Of a DNA stretch of 64,000 bases, positions 1 through 8,707 are shown in pieces. The translations under genes and the position numbers were made by a program. This stretch comes from Flavobacterium sp. 9R (lineage in GTDB: Bacteria; Bacteroidota; Bacteroidia; Flavobacteriales; Flavobacteriaceae): positions 2,664,617 to 2,728,616 of the forward strand of contig NZ_LR733413.1 in assembly GCF_902506345.1 (NCBI RefSeq). The letters are read 5' to 3'. Every line of letters starts with the position of its first letter. Position 1 is the first letter of the stretch. Under the pieces are notes generated by a model. That model was not told where the DNA came from. It worked only from the letters and a program-made list of their open reading frames with translations, and made no database searches.

Positions 1-3000
1 TATATGCACCGGTATCCGTTGCACTATAGGTTTGAGCTGTTGCACCAGAAATAGCAGTACTATCTTTGTACCATTGGTTTCCTGAGGCAGCACTACTGGT
101 TAGTAATACAGACCCCGGAGCACAGAAAGCCGTAGGGCCGCTAGCTGAAATAGTGGGTTTGGTCGGTAAAGCAGTAACAGTAATGGTGCCGGTTGCGTTT
201 AACGAGCTACACCCTCCAGTTAAAGGAATACTGTAGTTGAAAACACCACTTGTAGTGGGAGTACCGGAAATTGTTACCGTATCGTTGTTCCAAAAAGCAC
301 TTACTCCAGCTGGTATCCCAGATGCTACTCCAATGCCAGTGGCGCCTGTTGTAGTATGAGTTATCGCATTTAAAGGACTATTGATACACAAGGTAGGACT
401 ACTCGAAGCTGTACCCACCGTATTGTTTGGGCTTACAGTAACTTCTTTGGTAACAATTGTAGTACAGCCACTAGAATTTGCTACCGTATATTTAATAGTT
501 ACTTTGCCTGGGCTAACCCCAGTAACTAGACCGTTTGCATCAACCGTTGCAATAGTCGCATCATCGCTTGACCAAATCCCATTGGCTGTTGTATTAGATA
601 ATTGTAGGGTAGCCGTAATACAAACATTAGCACTTCCTGGATCTGTAATGGTGGGTACTGTAGGCAAAGGATCTACTCCTAAAAAAGTAAAATAAAAAAC
701 ACCATTGAGACCTTGCTGAGGTGTGGTAAAAGTTAATTCATCTTTATTTACATCTAATGTAACATTATATATTCTTACACGATTATTTACACCACTTTGA
801 CTTACTGTAAAATCATCATTGGCTACTTTCGTTATCATTTTGAAATCATGTACCCCTCCCGGTAAATTAATCCCTAATTTGGATAATTTTAAAGTAAAGG
901 ATACTATAGTCCCAGTTATTTCACATTTCCACACTCTATTTAATCGTACAGCACAAGCAGTTGCAGCCGGCATATTGAATGTGCCTGGTGGAGGTAAATT
1001 TGCTGTAGTAGTAGTCAAAGGAGCATTATTATGACCAATGACTATGAAATGCTTGTCCGCTAAAGTTGGATATTCCAAAATAATATTTCCCTTGCCAGAT
1101 ATGGGTGTACCATCTCCAAGACCTGAGTTGATGCTGTTTGATTTTCTCTGAGAAAGACCACTACCTGAATCTTTTCCAACACCAAAAATATCATACTTAT
1201 AGACTGCATCTGCGGGATAAATAATTGTACCATCAGAAGCATAGTAATTAACAGTACTGACATTGTTTCCTAAAGAGATTGCGTATTTTAATGCTAAATA
1301 GGAGGAAACTTTGAGTCGATCCGTAGGATTTAGAGCGGTAGGATAAGTGATAATTTCAGCTACTTCTCCTCTAAAATGCTTCCATCCATCAATAGGGTTG
1401 GTACCTGCATTGTTTGTTCCTCCTATTCTTGGAGTAAAAGTGATACTAGAAAAATCAGCCCCTACCCCATCTGTTATGGATTGTTGATCTCCATTATAAT
1501 AACCATTGGCTTTAGATGGGGCACTGGCGCTAACATCAAAATCAACCAATCCATACTTAGAGGATAATTCAGAATTCGTAAAATGACTATATTGCTGGTA
1601 AACACCATTTCCTACCCAAGCATCATTACTATTCACCCCTCCAAATAATGCAATTCCATAGACAGATCCAGGGGTAATAGAACCTAGAACGGTACCACCT
1701 TCTGTAGTATTCTGTTTTTTATAGACAGCAAATGCTTCAATAACAGTAATGTTATCACTACCGTCCAATCGATTCGATGGGTTTGATCCTATCGCATCGG
1801 TATTATTAAATGAAACCGATGGGTTAAAATTAATAGCATTGTTTGCAAAACCAATTGTACCTGAATTTGTAAACGTATTTATATTTGTTTGATCTACCCA
1901 ATTGGTCAAATTTGCGCCACTATTGGTCACCCCTTCGTTGGCTTTTAACCAAAGACTGGCACCCAATACACCCGGGCCTGTTGGAATAAGTACTTTTGAG
2001 AGGATAGTAAACACAGCATTATCTGGTAAAGTAACAGCATTGAAGGTTACAACATTATTCGCGAAAGAATTGGCATCTATGCTTACTGTACTATTTGAAA
2101 AATCACCATCACCATCCGTATCGATTAGTAATTTAAAATCACTGCTAGTTGTGCCGGAAAGGGCAAGACCAAGAGTGTTAAAGGTTAATGAAATAGTGCC
2201 AACACCGCCAGTACTTTTCACTTTCCACTCTCTAATTAATCGTTTAGAGTCCTTAAAAGCGGTTGGCAAATCGGTGCGTTGTTCCGTTAAAGCGCCATTA
2301 TCATGACCCACCAATAAAAAATCAGTATCGTCTAATGAGGAAGGATTATTCATTACAATATTCCCTTTTCCTGATTGCCCTGCACCATTACCACTACCCG
2401 AATTGATACTATTACTGCTCGTTTGATTCAAACCAGTACTAGTATCTTTCCCAATCCCAAAAATATCGTATTTGAATGTAGCATTAGCCGCCCAAATCTC
2501 GGCATAAGATGAACTTCTGTAAGATAAGGCATTGGTATTGTTACCAAGACTAATACCGTATTTTAAAGCCAAATAGGAGGTTAGTTTTTCTCTCTCTTGA
2601 GGGGTTATAGCTGTTTGAAACGTTATGATTTCGGCTATTTGTCCATTAAAAGCACCCCATCTTGAATCATTTGTGCCCCTTATAATTGGAGTAAAATCAA
2701 TGGAAGTAAAATCCACACCTGTTGAATTAATGGGACTGATAGGTACCCCATTTATAGAGACTTGTGAAGTAGTTGTGGAATAATCTATTTGACTGATTGA
2801 AAATGTTGAAGTAGTAGGATTTATATAATTTTGAGACCCAACATTTGATGAATGGTAAGTCTTCGTATCTCCATTATTTCCGCCAAATACTACTTTATTA
2901 CTACTTGCAGTTGGATCGCCCATAAGGGTACCTCCAGCTGTTTGAGAATACACCACTATGGCTTCTTGAACAGAAAGAGGCTGATTACCCGTTATATTGT

Positions 3001-4144
3001 TTGTTGGAATAGTTCCTGCAGGAGTAGTATTGCTTATAGAAACCGTAGGATTAAAGTTAAGCGCATTAGTGTTATACCCGATTGTTCCATTAATATTATA
3101 AATATTTGGAGAGACCTGATCTAGCCAATATCTTAAATTTGCTCCGTTTGCATTTGCTCCTGCATCGGCTCTAAGCCATAGTTTAGAATTGGCAACTCCT
3201 CCAGGATTTGATGGGGTTCTAAAATCAAGAAATAGGTTGTAGGGGACTGCTTCTCCATCGGGTTGGTATATCCTAAAACGTATTGGGGTATTCGTTTTTA
3301 AATCTTGACTACCAGGATTATCTGAAACTACGATATACCCTGAACCTTTCAGAATTCCTGCTCCAACACTTGTATAATCTGGCTGTACTATTGTAAAAGG
3401 TGCACAATAGTCTTGTGGTCCAGCGGTAAATTCGGTATATTCAAATTGCCATTCAAAATCTTTTCCTAACCCATCTATAGTAAAATAGACAATACCGGGA
3501 ACTTTTGGCGTAAACACCCAGAAATCGGATTCACTTCCAGTATCACTTGTACCTGTATATAATCCAGGGCCTGGTATTACAGTAACAGTATTACAATCAT
3601 TATTGGGTTCTATTTCAGTACCTGTTGAAGAAGGTGTGGTAGGAACCCCAGTACCCGTTAAGGGGTCCGAAGAGTTGGTAAATGATATGGTATAATTAAT
3701 ATCTCCTCCAGCGGTACCACCTGTTGTGTTATTGATTTCCAAAACAATATAGAGTAATTTCCCTTGTGATGAAGCTTCTGGCCAATTAAATGGAGTTGGA
3801 TTTCGGCTATTTAAAGCTGCACTCGTCCTAAAGGAACAGGGATTAGTATTTCCAGCAGGAAATCCATCTTCAACAACATAATAGGTTCCACCTACTACAC
3901 CACCAGATTGATCAGTCAAATTAATTGTCATACTCCCCGAAGCTGTTGAAATGGGAATAATCCAAAAATCGGATTCGTTTCCTGTAATCGTTCCCGAATA
4001 GGAAGTTGTTGTTCCTTTATCAATAAAATTTTTGATTGCCACGGCTTGCTGGCAATTGTTGTTTGGTTCAACTTCAGTTACTTGTGAAAAGGAAAAAGCG
4101 TAACATAGGGTAAGTAGTGTAACTAATAGATATTGTTTTTTCAT
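1..4144 (-). CDS. Very large secreted multidomain adhesin-like protein, 3' end missing
   Basis: One reading frame stays open from an ATG at 4144 to the left edge (about 1381 codons, no stop), so the C-terminus is outside the window. It starts with a signal peptide (MKKQYLLVTLLTLCYAFSFS). Residues ~25-280 hold two repeats that begin with an E-x-EPNN-x-C motif and contain SDFW, like pre-peptidase C-terminal beta sandwiches. Two long modules follow (about 305-715 and 715-1130), each opening with LWL(R/K)A and a WxDQ motif typical of LamG/concanavalin-like modules of Flavobacteriia, then a YLALKYG(I/A)SLGNN segment. From ~1160 comes a BIG2-like domain (WSSDDATIATVDANG), then Ig-like repeats with GTPTTSG and QWYKD. 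Such proteins are usually exported by the type IX system with a C-terminal sorting domain, expected beyond the edge. The plus-strand ORFs here are shadows. Function in adhesion is inferred. Confidence 0.88.
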   Translation of the reverse strand, partial: MKKQYLLVTLLTLCYAFSFSQVTEVEPNNNCQQAVAIKNFIDKGTTTSYSGTITGNESDFWIIPISTASGSMTINLTDQSGGVVGGTYYVVEDGFPAGNTNPCSFRTSAALNSRNPTPFNWPEASSQGKLLYIVLEINNTTGGTAGGDINYTISFTNSSDPLTGTGVPTTPSSTGTEIEPNNDCNTVTVIPGPGLYTGTSDTGSESDFWVFTPKVPGIVYFTIDGLGKDFEWQFEYTEFTAGPQDYCAPFTIVQPDYTSVGAGILKGSGYIVVSDNPGSQDLKTNTPIRFRIYQPDGEAVPYNLFLDFRTPSNPGGVANSKLWLRADAGANANGANLRYWLDQVSPNIYNINGTIGYNTNALNFNPTVSISNTTPAGTIPTNNITGNQPLSVQEAIVVYSQTAGGTLMGDPTASSNKVVFGGNNGDTKTYHSSNVGSQNYINPTTSTFSISQIDYSTTTSQVSINGVPISPINSTGVDFTSIDFTPIIRGTNDSRWGAFNGQIAEIITFQTAITPQEREKLTSYLALKYGISLGNNTNALSYRSSSYAEIWAANATFKYDIFGIGKDTSTGLNQTSSNSINSGSGNGAGQSGKGNIVMNNPSSLDDTDFLLVGHDNGALTEQRTDLPTAFKDSKRLIREWKVKSTGGVGTISLTFNTLGLALSGTTSSDFKLLIDTDGDGDFSNSTVSIDANSFANNVVTFNAVTLPDNAVFTILSKVLIPTGPGVLGASLWLKANEGVTNSGANLTNWVDQTNINTFTNSGTIGFANNAINFNPSVSFNNTDAIGSNPSNRLDGSDNITVIEAFAVYKKQNTTEGGTVLGSITPGSVYGIALFGGVNSNDAWVGNGVYQQYSHFTNSELSSKYGLVDFDVSASAPSKANGYYNGDQQSITDGVGADFSSITFTPRIGGTNNAGTNPIDGWKHFRGEVAEIITYPTALNPTDRLKVSSYLALKYAISLGNNVSTVNYYASDGTIIYPADAVYKYDIFGVGKDSGSGLSQRKSNSINSGLGDGTPISGKGNIILEYPTLADKHFIVIGHNNAPLTTTTANLPPPGTFNMPAATACAVRLNRVWKCEITGTIVSFTLKLSKLGINLPGGVHDFKMITKVANDDFTVSQSGVNNRVRIYNVTLDVNKDELTFTTPQQGLNGVFYFTFLGVDPLPTVPTITDPGSANVCITATLQLSNTTANGIWSSDDATIATVDANGLVTGVSPGKVTIKYTVANSSGCTTIVTKEVTVSPNNTVGTASSSPTLCINSPLNAITHTTTGATGIGVASGIPAGVSAFWNNDTVTISGTPTTSGVFNYSIPLTGGCSSLNATGTITVTALPTKPTISASGPTAFCAPGSVLLTSSAASGNQWYKDSTAISGATAQTYSATDTGAY

Positions 4145-4568
4145 AATCAATAAAGTATTATTTAATATGATTTCAAAAAAATTGACAAGGGGAAAGAGAA
4201 ATGAATTATTAAATAAATAATAGTAAAAACTCTTTTAAAGTGAAATTTTTCATAATTATTTAAAAAACACACCAACATAATTTTATAGTTTATGTTAATA
4301 GATTGCCAAACTTTTTTAAAGGTAAAAAAAATAATAATACAAAAACTACAGAGAGTTTGTAATTTGCTGATTTTTAATGGTAAGTGGTTTTATAAAAAAG
4401 GAATTGGATAGCCTTTATTCAGAAAGTCATTTTTTTGAGAACAAGAGATTATAAAACGAATCTTAATATAATGAAATACAATTTTATTAAAAAAATTTTT
4501 ACTCTTTGTGATAACCTATTCCTTTTTTATATAATTTTAGTATGTAAATCAATAAAAATAAAATAGAT
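4145..4568. other. 424-bp AT-rich divergent intergenic region
   Basis: It lies between the divergent starts of the large adhesin-like gene and the small secreted protein at 4569. It is very AT-rich with many A and T runs and should hold both promoters. I found no exact TAnnTTTG box; the nearest plus-strand candidate is a TTTG at 4505-4508 with TAATTTTA at 4532-4539. No ORF with a plausible start, RNA gene or repeat was seen. Confidence 0.5.
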
Positions 4569-4967
4569 ATGAAAACAAATTTAAAACGTATTGTAATGGT
4601 ATTATTAGTGCTAGTACCTATGATTGCTATTTCTCAAGTAACGACAAAGAAAGTGGTTTTTCCAAGAGGGAAATCAGGAACCACAATAAAAGGGGTTTGT
4701 AAAGGTGAACAAACCATAGAATACATTTTGAGCTTAGGGCCTAATCAAGCATTGGCGGTAGATATGAAAACGAATGTGAATGCTTGCTATTTTAATTTAA
4801 TTGCACCTAACGGAGATTTTTTATTAGCAGGTGAAAGAGAAGACTTAAAGAAATTTAAGGCAACGGTTACTGCACCAGGCGATTATAAAATTCAAGTATA
4901 CAATATGAGAAGTGTTGCCAGGAAAGGAACCCCATCATCCTACACGTTGACTATTAGTGCAAAATAA
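4569..4967 (+). CDS. Small secreted PPC-like beta-sandwich protein
   Basis: 132 residues with an N-terminal signal peptide (about 1-22, ending AIS-Q). The mature part is one beta-rich domain. Its features are an FPRGKSGTTIKG start, a GEQTIEYILSLGPNQ segment, a YFNLIAPNG turn and a C-terminal GDYKIQVYNMRSVARKG motif. The pattern (ttI-G-I-G-qtidY-l-a-Gq ... YfnvlpPG ... sGdYtirVYlmRsaARkG) belongs to a family often labelled 'DNA breaking-rejoining protein' in databases. That label is misleading, because the signal peptide and PPC-like fold suggest a periplasmic or outer-surface role. It is a paralog of the next gene (28-bp gap), so the two are probably co-transcribed. No enzymatic residues are recognisable and the function is unknown. 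Confidence 0.8.
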   Translation: MKTNLKRIVMVLLVLVPMIAISQVTTKKVVFPRGKSGTTIKGVCKGEQTIEYILSLGPNQALAVDMKTNVNACYFNLIAPNGDFLLAGEREDLKKFKATVTAPGDYKIQVYNMRSVARKGTPSSYTLTISAK

Positions 4968-4995
4968 TTTTTAAAATAAACTTTAAAATTTTATT

Positions 4996-5715
4996 ATGAA
5001 AACATTCAAAAAAATCATTCATTTTCTTTTTGTAATAGGTGTTCCTTTTGTAGGATTTTCACAAATTACCACTAAGAAAGTTACTTTTCCAACGGGAAAG
5101 AGTAGTACCACTATAAATGCTGCCATTAAGGGAGATCAAACCATTGATTATGTGGTTACTGCCAATGCAGGTCAGGTGTTAAATGTAAAGTTAACCACCA
5201 AAAGCACCTCTTTGTATTTTAATGTTTTGCCACCTGGTTCTAATGATGAAGCTATTTTTATTGGAAGTAATGAGGGCAATTCATTCGGCAGAACTTTAAA
5301 CACATCAGGTTCTTATAAAATAAGAGTCTATCTATACCGAAGTGCAGCACGAAAAGGAGTATCGGCTAATTATTCTCTTTCGATAAGTGCAAAAGGAGGG
5401 GCTTCAACTAGTAGTTCGGATGCTAAAGTTTCTGGAACTAATTATAATGCTACTGGAAATTTGCGTGCAGCTACAGGAGGCAATAGTACATCAGCAACGT
5501 TTGGAGTTATTCGATCAAGTGGTGGAAAAGCGGAAGTTCATACTAAAATTTCAGGAGGTTTGAGTAGGGTATTTGTTTTTTCTCAAGGAGAATGGTCTTG
5601 TAAATCCGAAAACTGTAAATTGACCTTTGCAAAAATAGGAGCTGATGAATGGGAATTAATAGTGAATGATTATGAAAAATATTATATCCCGGATGCTGTA
5701 ATCTACGGAGGATAA
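4996..5715 (+). CDS. Secreted two-domain paralog with PPC-like N-terminal domain
   Basis: 239 residues with a signal peptide (about 1-22). Residues 23-131 repeat the domain of the preceding gene, with TTKKVTFPTGKSSTTI near the start and SYKIRVYLYRSAARKG near the end. A Ser/Gly-rich linker follows (about 132-150). A second C-terminal domain covers ~150-239 and contains two Cys (SCKSENC) that could form a disulfide. The C-terminal module (ATFGVIRSSGGKAEVHTKI, then WELIVNDYEKYYIPDAVIY) looks like a small beta domain that I cannot assign. The gene sits 28 bp after its paralog and ends in a strong intrinsic terminator. Both look like products of a tandem duplication with later loss or gain of the C-terminal domain. 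Function unknown; probably periplasmic or exported. Confidence 0.8.
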   Translation: MKTFKKIIHFLFVIGVPFVGFSQITTKKVTFPTGKSSTTINAAIKGDQTIDYVVTANAGQVLNVKLTTKSTSLYFNVLPPGSNDEAIFIGSNEGNSFGRTLNTSGSYKIRVYLYRSAARKGVSANYSLSISAKGGASTSSSDAKVSGTNYNATGNLRAATGGNSTSATFGVIRSSGGKAEVHTKISGGLSRVFVFSQGEWSCKSENCKLTFAKIGADEWELIVNDYEKYYIPDAVIYGG

Positions 5716-5755
5716 AAAAAGAGAGGGCAAATTAATTGCCCTCTCTTTTTTTGTT
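5716..5755 (+). terminator. Intrinsic terminator after the secreted-paralog pair
   Basis: A perfect 15-bp inverted repeat (5716-5730 and 5736-5750, AAAAAGAGAGGGCAA with its complement) encloses a 5-nt loop and runs into T residues. It starts at the stop codon of the 239-aa gene and separates it from the CPBP gene. Confidence 0.9.
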
Positions 5756-5787
5756 TTTTTTAAAATTTATCAACTTAAAATTTCATT

Positions 5788-6687
5788 ATGCAAAATAGCA
5801 CTATAAAATCATATTTAGATTGGGCCACAATAGGCAGAAAATCAATACTATTATACATCATTGGTTTTATATTAGTAATTTTCATAAGTTTAATTTTGGG
5901 TCAAATGTTTTTTATTGTTGGAGAAATAATTATGCCTTTTAATTCTCCTGGATTGAAAATTTTTAAATTTACTTTTTTTAGTTTTATTTTTTCATTTATT
6001 AGTATACCACTACTTATAGGATTACTTCATAAACGACCTTGGTGGAGTATCGCTATGCCAGAAAAAAAAATTGAGTTCAAAAAATTTTTTATTGGATTTT
6101 GTTTAGTACTAAGCATTAATATTATTTTTAATGCCATTGGTTATTTTTATGATCCTTCACAATACATTTATTCGGGATGTAATACTTACGAGTGGTTTTC
6201 CTTATTTTTATTGGCTTTTTTAGCTTTTTTCATTCAAGCAGCCACCGAAGAAATGGTGTATAGAGGTTACATTTCTCAATTTATATACAGAATCACCAAA
6301 AATCCCTTACTAGTTGTATTGGTATCATCAATAATTTTTTCCTTACCACATTTTGGCAATATTACTGGAGCCAACGGTATATATGCAGTATTGCCCTATA
6401 TTGAAATGGGAGTTATGTTTGGCTGGCTAGCTTATAGATCCGGAAGTTTATGGATGAGTATAGGAGCACACATGGCAAATAATTGGTTTATAACAATGTT
6501 TGTGGGTAGTAATTTAGAAAAGATTCACAAATTATCTTTGTTTACAAAAATCAGCGAGACAAGTAGCCCAGAATCACAGTCAATTTCTTCCTTTATTTAT
6601 GCGCTTTTGGTTATAGTAGTAGCAGAAATAATAATGAAAATTACTAAAACGAGAGTAACGGATAAAAAGGAACAATTAATAGATTAA
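5788..6687 (+). CDS. CPBP family intramembrane metalloprotease
   Basis: 299 residues with about eight hydrophobic segments. The three motifs of the CPBP (CAAX protease and bacteriocin-processing, Abi) family are present: TEEMVYRG (E154, E155, R159), FSLPHFGN (H188) and GAHMANNW (H228, N231/N232). Family members are intramembrane glutamic endopeptidases related to Rce1. In bacteria some process or give immunity to peptide bacteriocins, but most have no known substrate. There is no partner gene beside it here. Its 3' end overlaps the convergent DUF3667 gene by 4 bp. The family call is secure; the substrate is unknown. Confidence 0.88.
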   Translation: MQNSTIKSYLDWATIGRKSILLYIIGFILVIFISLILGQMFFIVGEIIMPFNSPGLKIFKFTFFSFIFSFISIPLLIGLLHKRPWWSIAMPEKKIEFKKFFIGFCLVLSINIIFNAIGYFYDPSQYIYSGCNTYEWFSLFLLAFLAFFIQAATEEMVYRGYISQFIYRITKNPLLVVLVSSIIFSLPHFGNITGANGIYAVLPYIEMGVMFGWLAYRSGSLWMSIGAHMANNWFITMFVGSNLEKIHKLSLFTKISETSSPESQSISSFIYALLVIVVAEIIMKITKTRVTDKKEQLID

Positions 6688-7451
6688 ATTTTACCTCCAT
6701 TTATTGCAAATATTAAAATCCAATATATTAGCATAAATATCGTTGAAATGATCATTCCTAGTATCACTGAAAGAGAGGATTTTGTTATTATACCCAACTT
6801 GCTATAAAGTGTTTTATCATTAAAAAATTGATAAATGAACCAAAAGGAATAGACAAAAACACCTATTTGTACCAATTCATTTATCACTTTTAAAAAAGTT
6901 AAGTTATTAGTTATAAAAGAAAAAACGGATACTATTTTGGTCAAAATCAATAAGGCCGAAGCTTTGTATATATTTAAAATTAAATGTTCTGAAAAGTTGA
7001 ATTTACTTTTCTTGAAAAACAAAAAGGTAAAAACAGCAACAATAGGAATGGTTATAGCTATGTAGGTTTTGGGATTGTCACGCACAAAATTGAAATAATT
7101 GGCGAGTAATTTTTTCCCTTCAACGTCTTCTGTAGTTATATCAGCTTGAGAAAAATGAGAATATTGGTCTATAAAAATGCCAATTCCAGATAGTAGCAAG
7201 AACAAACTCATATAATTCATATGATTGACTCTTTTTCCTAATAAATATTCTCGAATAGAGTGTCCAGGTCTTGTAAATAATTCTTTTATTGTATAAAATG
7301 CAGGATTTTTTAAAAAAGAATAATATTTACTTGCAATATCATTTTGAAAAATATGCTTAAATGAAAAACGAGAAGTACTTGTTTTTTGGCCACAATTATA
7401 ACAAAATGAACCTGTGGCTTCGGAATTACAGTTTAAACAATTCATAGGCAA
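6684..7451 (-). CDS. DUF3667 family zinc-ribbon membrane protein
   Basis: 255 residues. It opens with a zinc ribbon (CLNC near residue 5 and CYNCGQKT near residue 17, two CxxC pairs). A region with RPGHSIREYLLGKRV (about 60-75) follows, then several membrane helices (about 80-95, 130-146, 160-180, 190-210, 225-250). This arrangement is the DUF3667 family, common in Bacteroidota. These are predicted inner-membrane proteins with a cytoplasmic zinc ribbon and no established role. The stop overlaps the convergent CPBP gene. It is followed upstream by a small membrane-protein gene on the same strand. Confidence 0.82.
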   Translation of the reverse strand: MPMNCLNCNSEATGSFCYNCGQKTSTSRFSFKHIFQNDIASKYYSFLKNPAFYTIKELFTRPGHSIREYLLGKRVNHMNYMSLFLLLSGIGIFIDQYSHFSQADITTEDVEGKKLLANYFNFVRDNPKTYIAITIPIVAVFTFLFFKKSKFNFSEHLILNIYKASALLILTKIVSVFSFITNNLTFLKVINELVQIGVFVYSFWFIYQFFNDKTLYSKLGIITKSSLSVILGMIISTIFMLIYWILIFAINGGKI

Positions 7452-7467
7452 TTGGTTTGGCTTAAAA

Positions 7468-7656
7468 TTATTTTTTTCTTAAATAGTGATATAGTGAAAT
7501 CAAAATAAAAAAAAATAAAACAGGGTAAATAAAGATAAGATCAACTCTTAATACTGGCGTTTCTTCGGATTGAGCCCATATTTGTACTATAATTTCCCAA
7601 ATGACATATAGCACAAGCAAGGAAATTGTAATCTTTTGTACTAGAGTTAGTTTCAT
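7468..7656 (-). CDS. Small two-helix membrane protein
   Basis: 62 residues from the ATG at 7656 (MKLTLVQK), with two hydrophobic helices (about 8-27 and 38-56) and a basic tail (YLRKK). The frame stays open further upstream to 7716, but that extension would begin inside the T-rich arm of the tatA terminator. I therefore prefer the internal ATG. It lies 16 bp upstream of the DUF3667 gene on the same strand and may be co-transcribed with it. No family recognised. Confidence 0.55.
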   Translation of the reverse strand: MKLTLVQKITISLLVLYVIWEIIVQIWAQSEETPVLRVDLIFIYPVLFFFILISLYHYLRKK

Positions 7657-7712
7657 ACTATTTTTACTAGTAAAGTACTGTAAAAAAATATAAAAAAGCA
7701 AGCATAAAAAAA

Positions 7713-7746
7713 CCAAACCCTTTATCTATTGAAGTAAAGGGTTTGG
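7713..7746 (-). terminator. Intrinsic terminator after tatA
   Basis: A perfect 12-bp inverted repeat (CCAAACCCTTTA at 7713-7724, complement at 7735-7746) has a 10-nt loop. On the minus strand it is followed by a run of seven T, so it ends tatA transcription. The plus strand also has a T-rich tail, so it may act in both directions. Confidence 0.88.
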
Positions 7747-7772
7747 TCTTTTTATTTTTAATTTTGAAAAGT

Positions 7773-7952
7773 TTATTCTTTTGTCTCTTCTTCTTTTTTC
7801 GAATTAGCAGGTTGGTCGTCTTTGGCTGCGTTTTTGAATTCTTTAATTCCGCTTCCTAAACCTTTCATTAATTCTGGAATTTTTTTACCTCCAAAAAGTA
7901 ATAAAACAACTGCTAGTATAACTAGGATTTCTGTAACTCCAAATCTTCCCAT
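7773..7952 (-). CDS. tatA: Sec-independent translocase subunit TatA
   Basis: 59 residues, read directly from the sequence because it is too short for a standard ORF cut-off. It starts [20 protein letters not shown], a single N-terminal transmembrane helix. The conserved hinge [20 protein letters not shown] follows, with the FG and amphipathic helix typical of TatA/E. The tail is charged (KKEEETKE). TatA forms the pore-like oligomer of the twin-arginine pathway, which exports folded proteins across the inner membrane. No tatB or tatC is nearby; in Bacteroidota tatC is usually elsewhere. It is divergent from the M23-like gene at 8164, and its own terminator lies 27 bp downstream. Confidence 0.93.
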   Translation of the reverse strand: MGRFGVTEILVILAVVLLLFGGKKIPELMKGLGSGIKEFKNAAKDDQPANSKKEEETKE

Positions 7953-8113
7953 GATTGTATTTTTTATTGCCGAAGCAAATTTGTACTAATTAATGCTGCA
8001 AATGTATACAGAATTCCTTAATCTGTTTTGTTTTTGCAAGAATTATTTATTCGTCTTAGCGTTAAATATATGATAAATTTGAGTTTATATGGTAATAATT
8101 ACGGCTAAGGGCC

Positions 8114-8145
8114 TTTAAGCTAACAAGCATTAATCGTTATATTTG
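8114..8145 (+). promoter_or_regulatory. Predicted Bacteroidota sigma-A type promoter of the M23-like gene
   Basis: TTTA at 8114-8117, a 20-bp spacer, then TATATTTG at 8138-8145, an exact TAnnTTTG box. The predicted transcript starts near 8152, so the ATG at 8164 would have a very short leader. Confidence 0.55.
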
Positions 8146-8163
8146 CCCAAATAAAAAGGAATT

Positions 8164-8664
8164 ATGTTTAAAAATCGTTTGTTACCGAATCATCTGAAGA
8201 GAGTAGTATTCATGAAAAAACGGTTGATTCTAATCAATGAAGAAACCTTTGAGGAGTTATTTTCGTTCAAATTGAGTCTTTTGAATGTATTTGTTGCGGG
8301 TACTTTGGGTGCTATTTTTTTAATCACAAGCACTACATTACTAATCGCTTTTACTCCGTTACGGGAGTACATTCCGGGATATTCATCTTCTCAGCTTAAA
8401 AAAGAAGCTACGATTTTGGCATTAAAAGCCGATTCGTTGAGTCAGGCTTTGGAGAAAAACGAGGCCTATCTCAAGGGTATTCAAAAAGTTTTAACAGGCA
8501 AATTAGAACATGTGGCTTTTAATAAAGATTCGATTTTAGCTCAAACTCAATCAACAATTTCTCCTGAAGCCCTCAAAGCTTCGGAAGAAGAATTAAGTTT
8601 AAGAAAAGAAGTCGCCAAAGAAGAAAAAAGAGGCACTACTAAGGGTTCATTTAGCAAAAAATAA
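8164..8664 (+). CDS. Membrane-anchored N-terminal part of an M23-like peptidase, catalytic domain absent
   Basis: 166 residues: a basic N-terminus, the motif RLILINEETFEELFSFKLSL, one transmembrane helix (about 40-62), FTPLREYIPGYSSSQLKKEA, a coiled coil (about 80-125) and a Lys/Glu-rich tail. From memory of the family, this is the N-terminal half of a conserved Bacteroidota M23 peptidase that normally continues into a LytM domain with HxxxD and HxH zinc motifs. No such domain follows: the frame ends at 8664 and the GH3 gene begins 43 bp later. An ATG at 8212 (MKKRLILINEE) is an alternative start; the predicted promoter allows either. The protein may still act as an envelope scaffold. Truncation is inferred, because full-length relatives cannot be aligned here. 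Confidence 0.65.
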   Translation: MFKNRLLPNHLKRVVFMKKRLILINEETFEELFSFKLSLLNVFVAGTLGAIFLITSTTLLIAFTPLREYIPGYSSSQLKKEATILALKADSLSQALEKNEAYLKGIQKVLTGKLEHVAFNKDSILAQTQSTISPEALKASEEELSLRKEVAKEEKRGTTKGSFSKK

Positions 8665-8707
8665 CAATAAGCATCATCTAAAACGTTGCGTTTTAAACAA
8701 AAAATAA

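Noticed and set aside
1..3130. Plus-strand ORFs of 60-134 codons at the left edge
   Set aside because: They are shadows of one continuous minus-strand frame with a signal peptide and recognisable domains.
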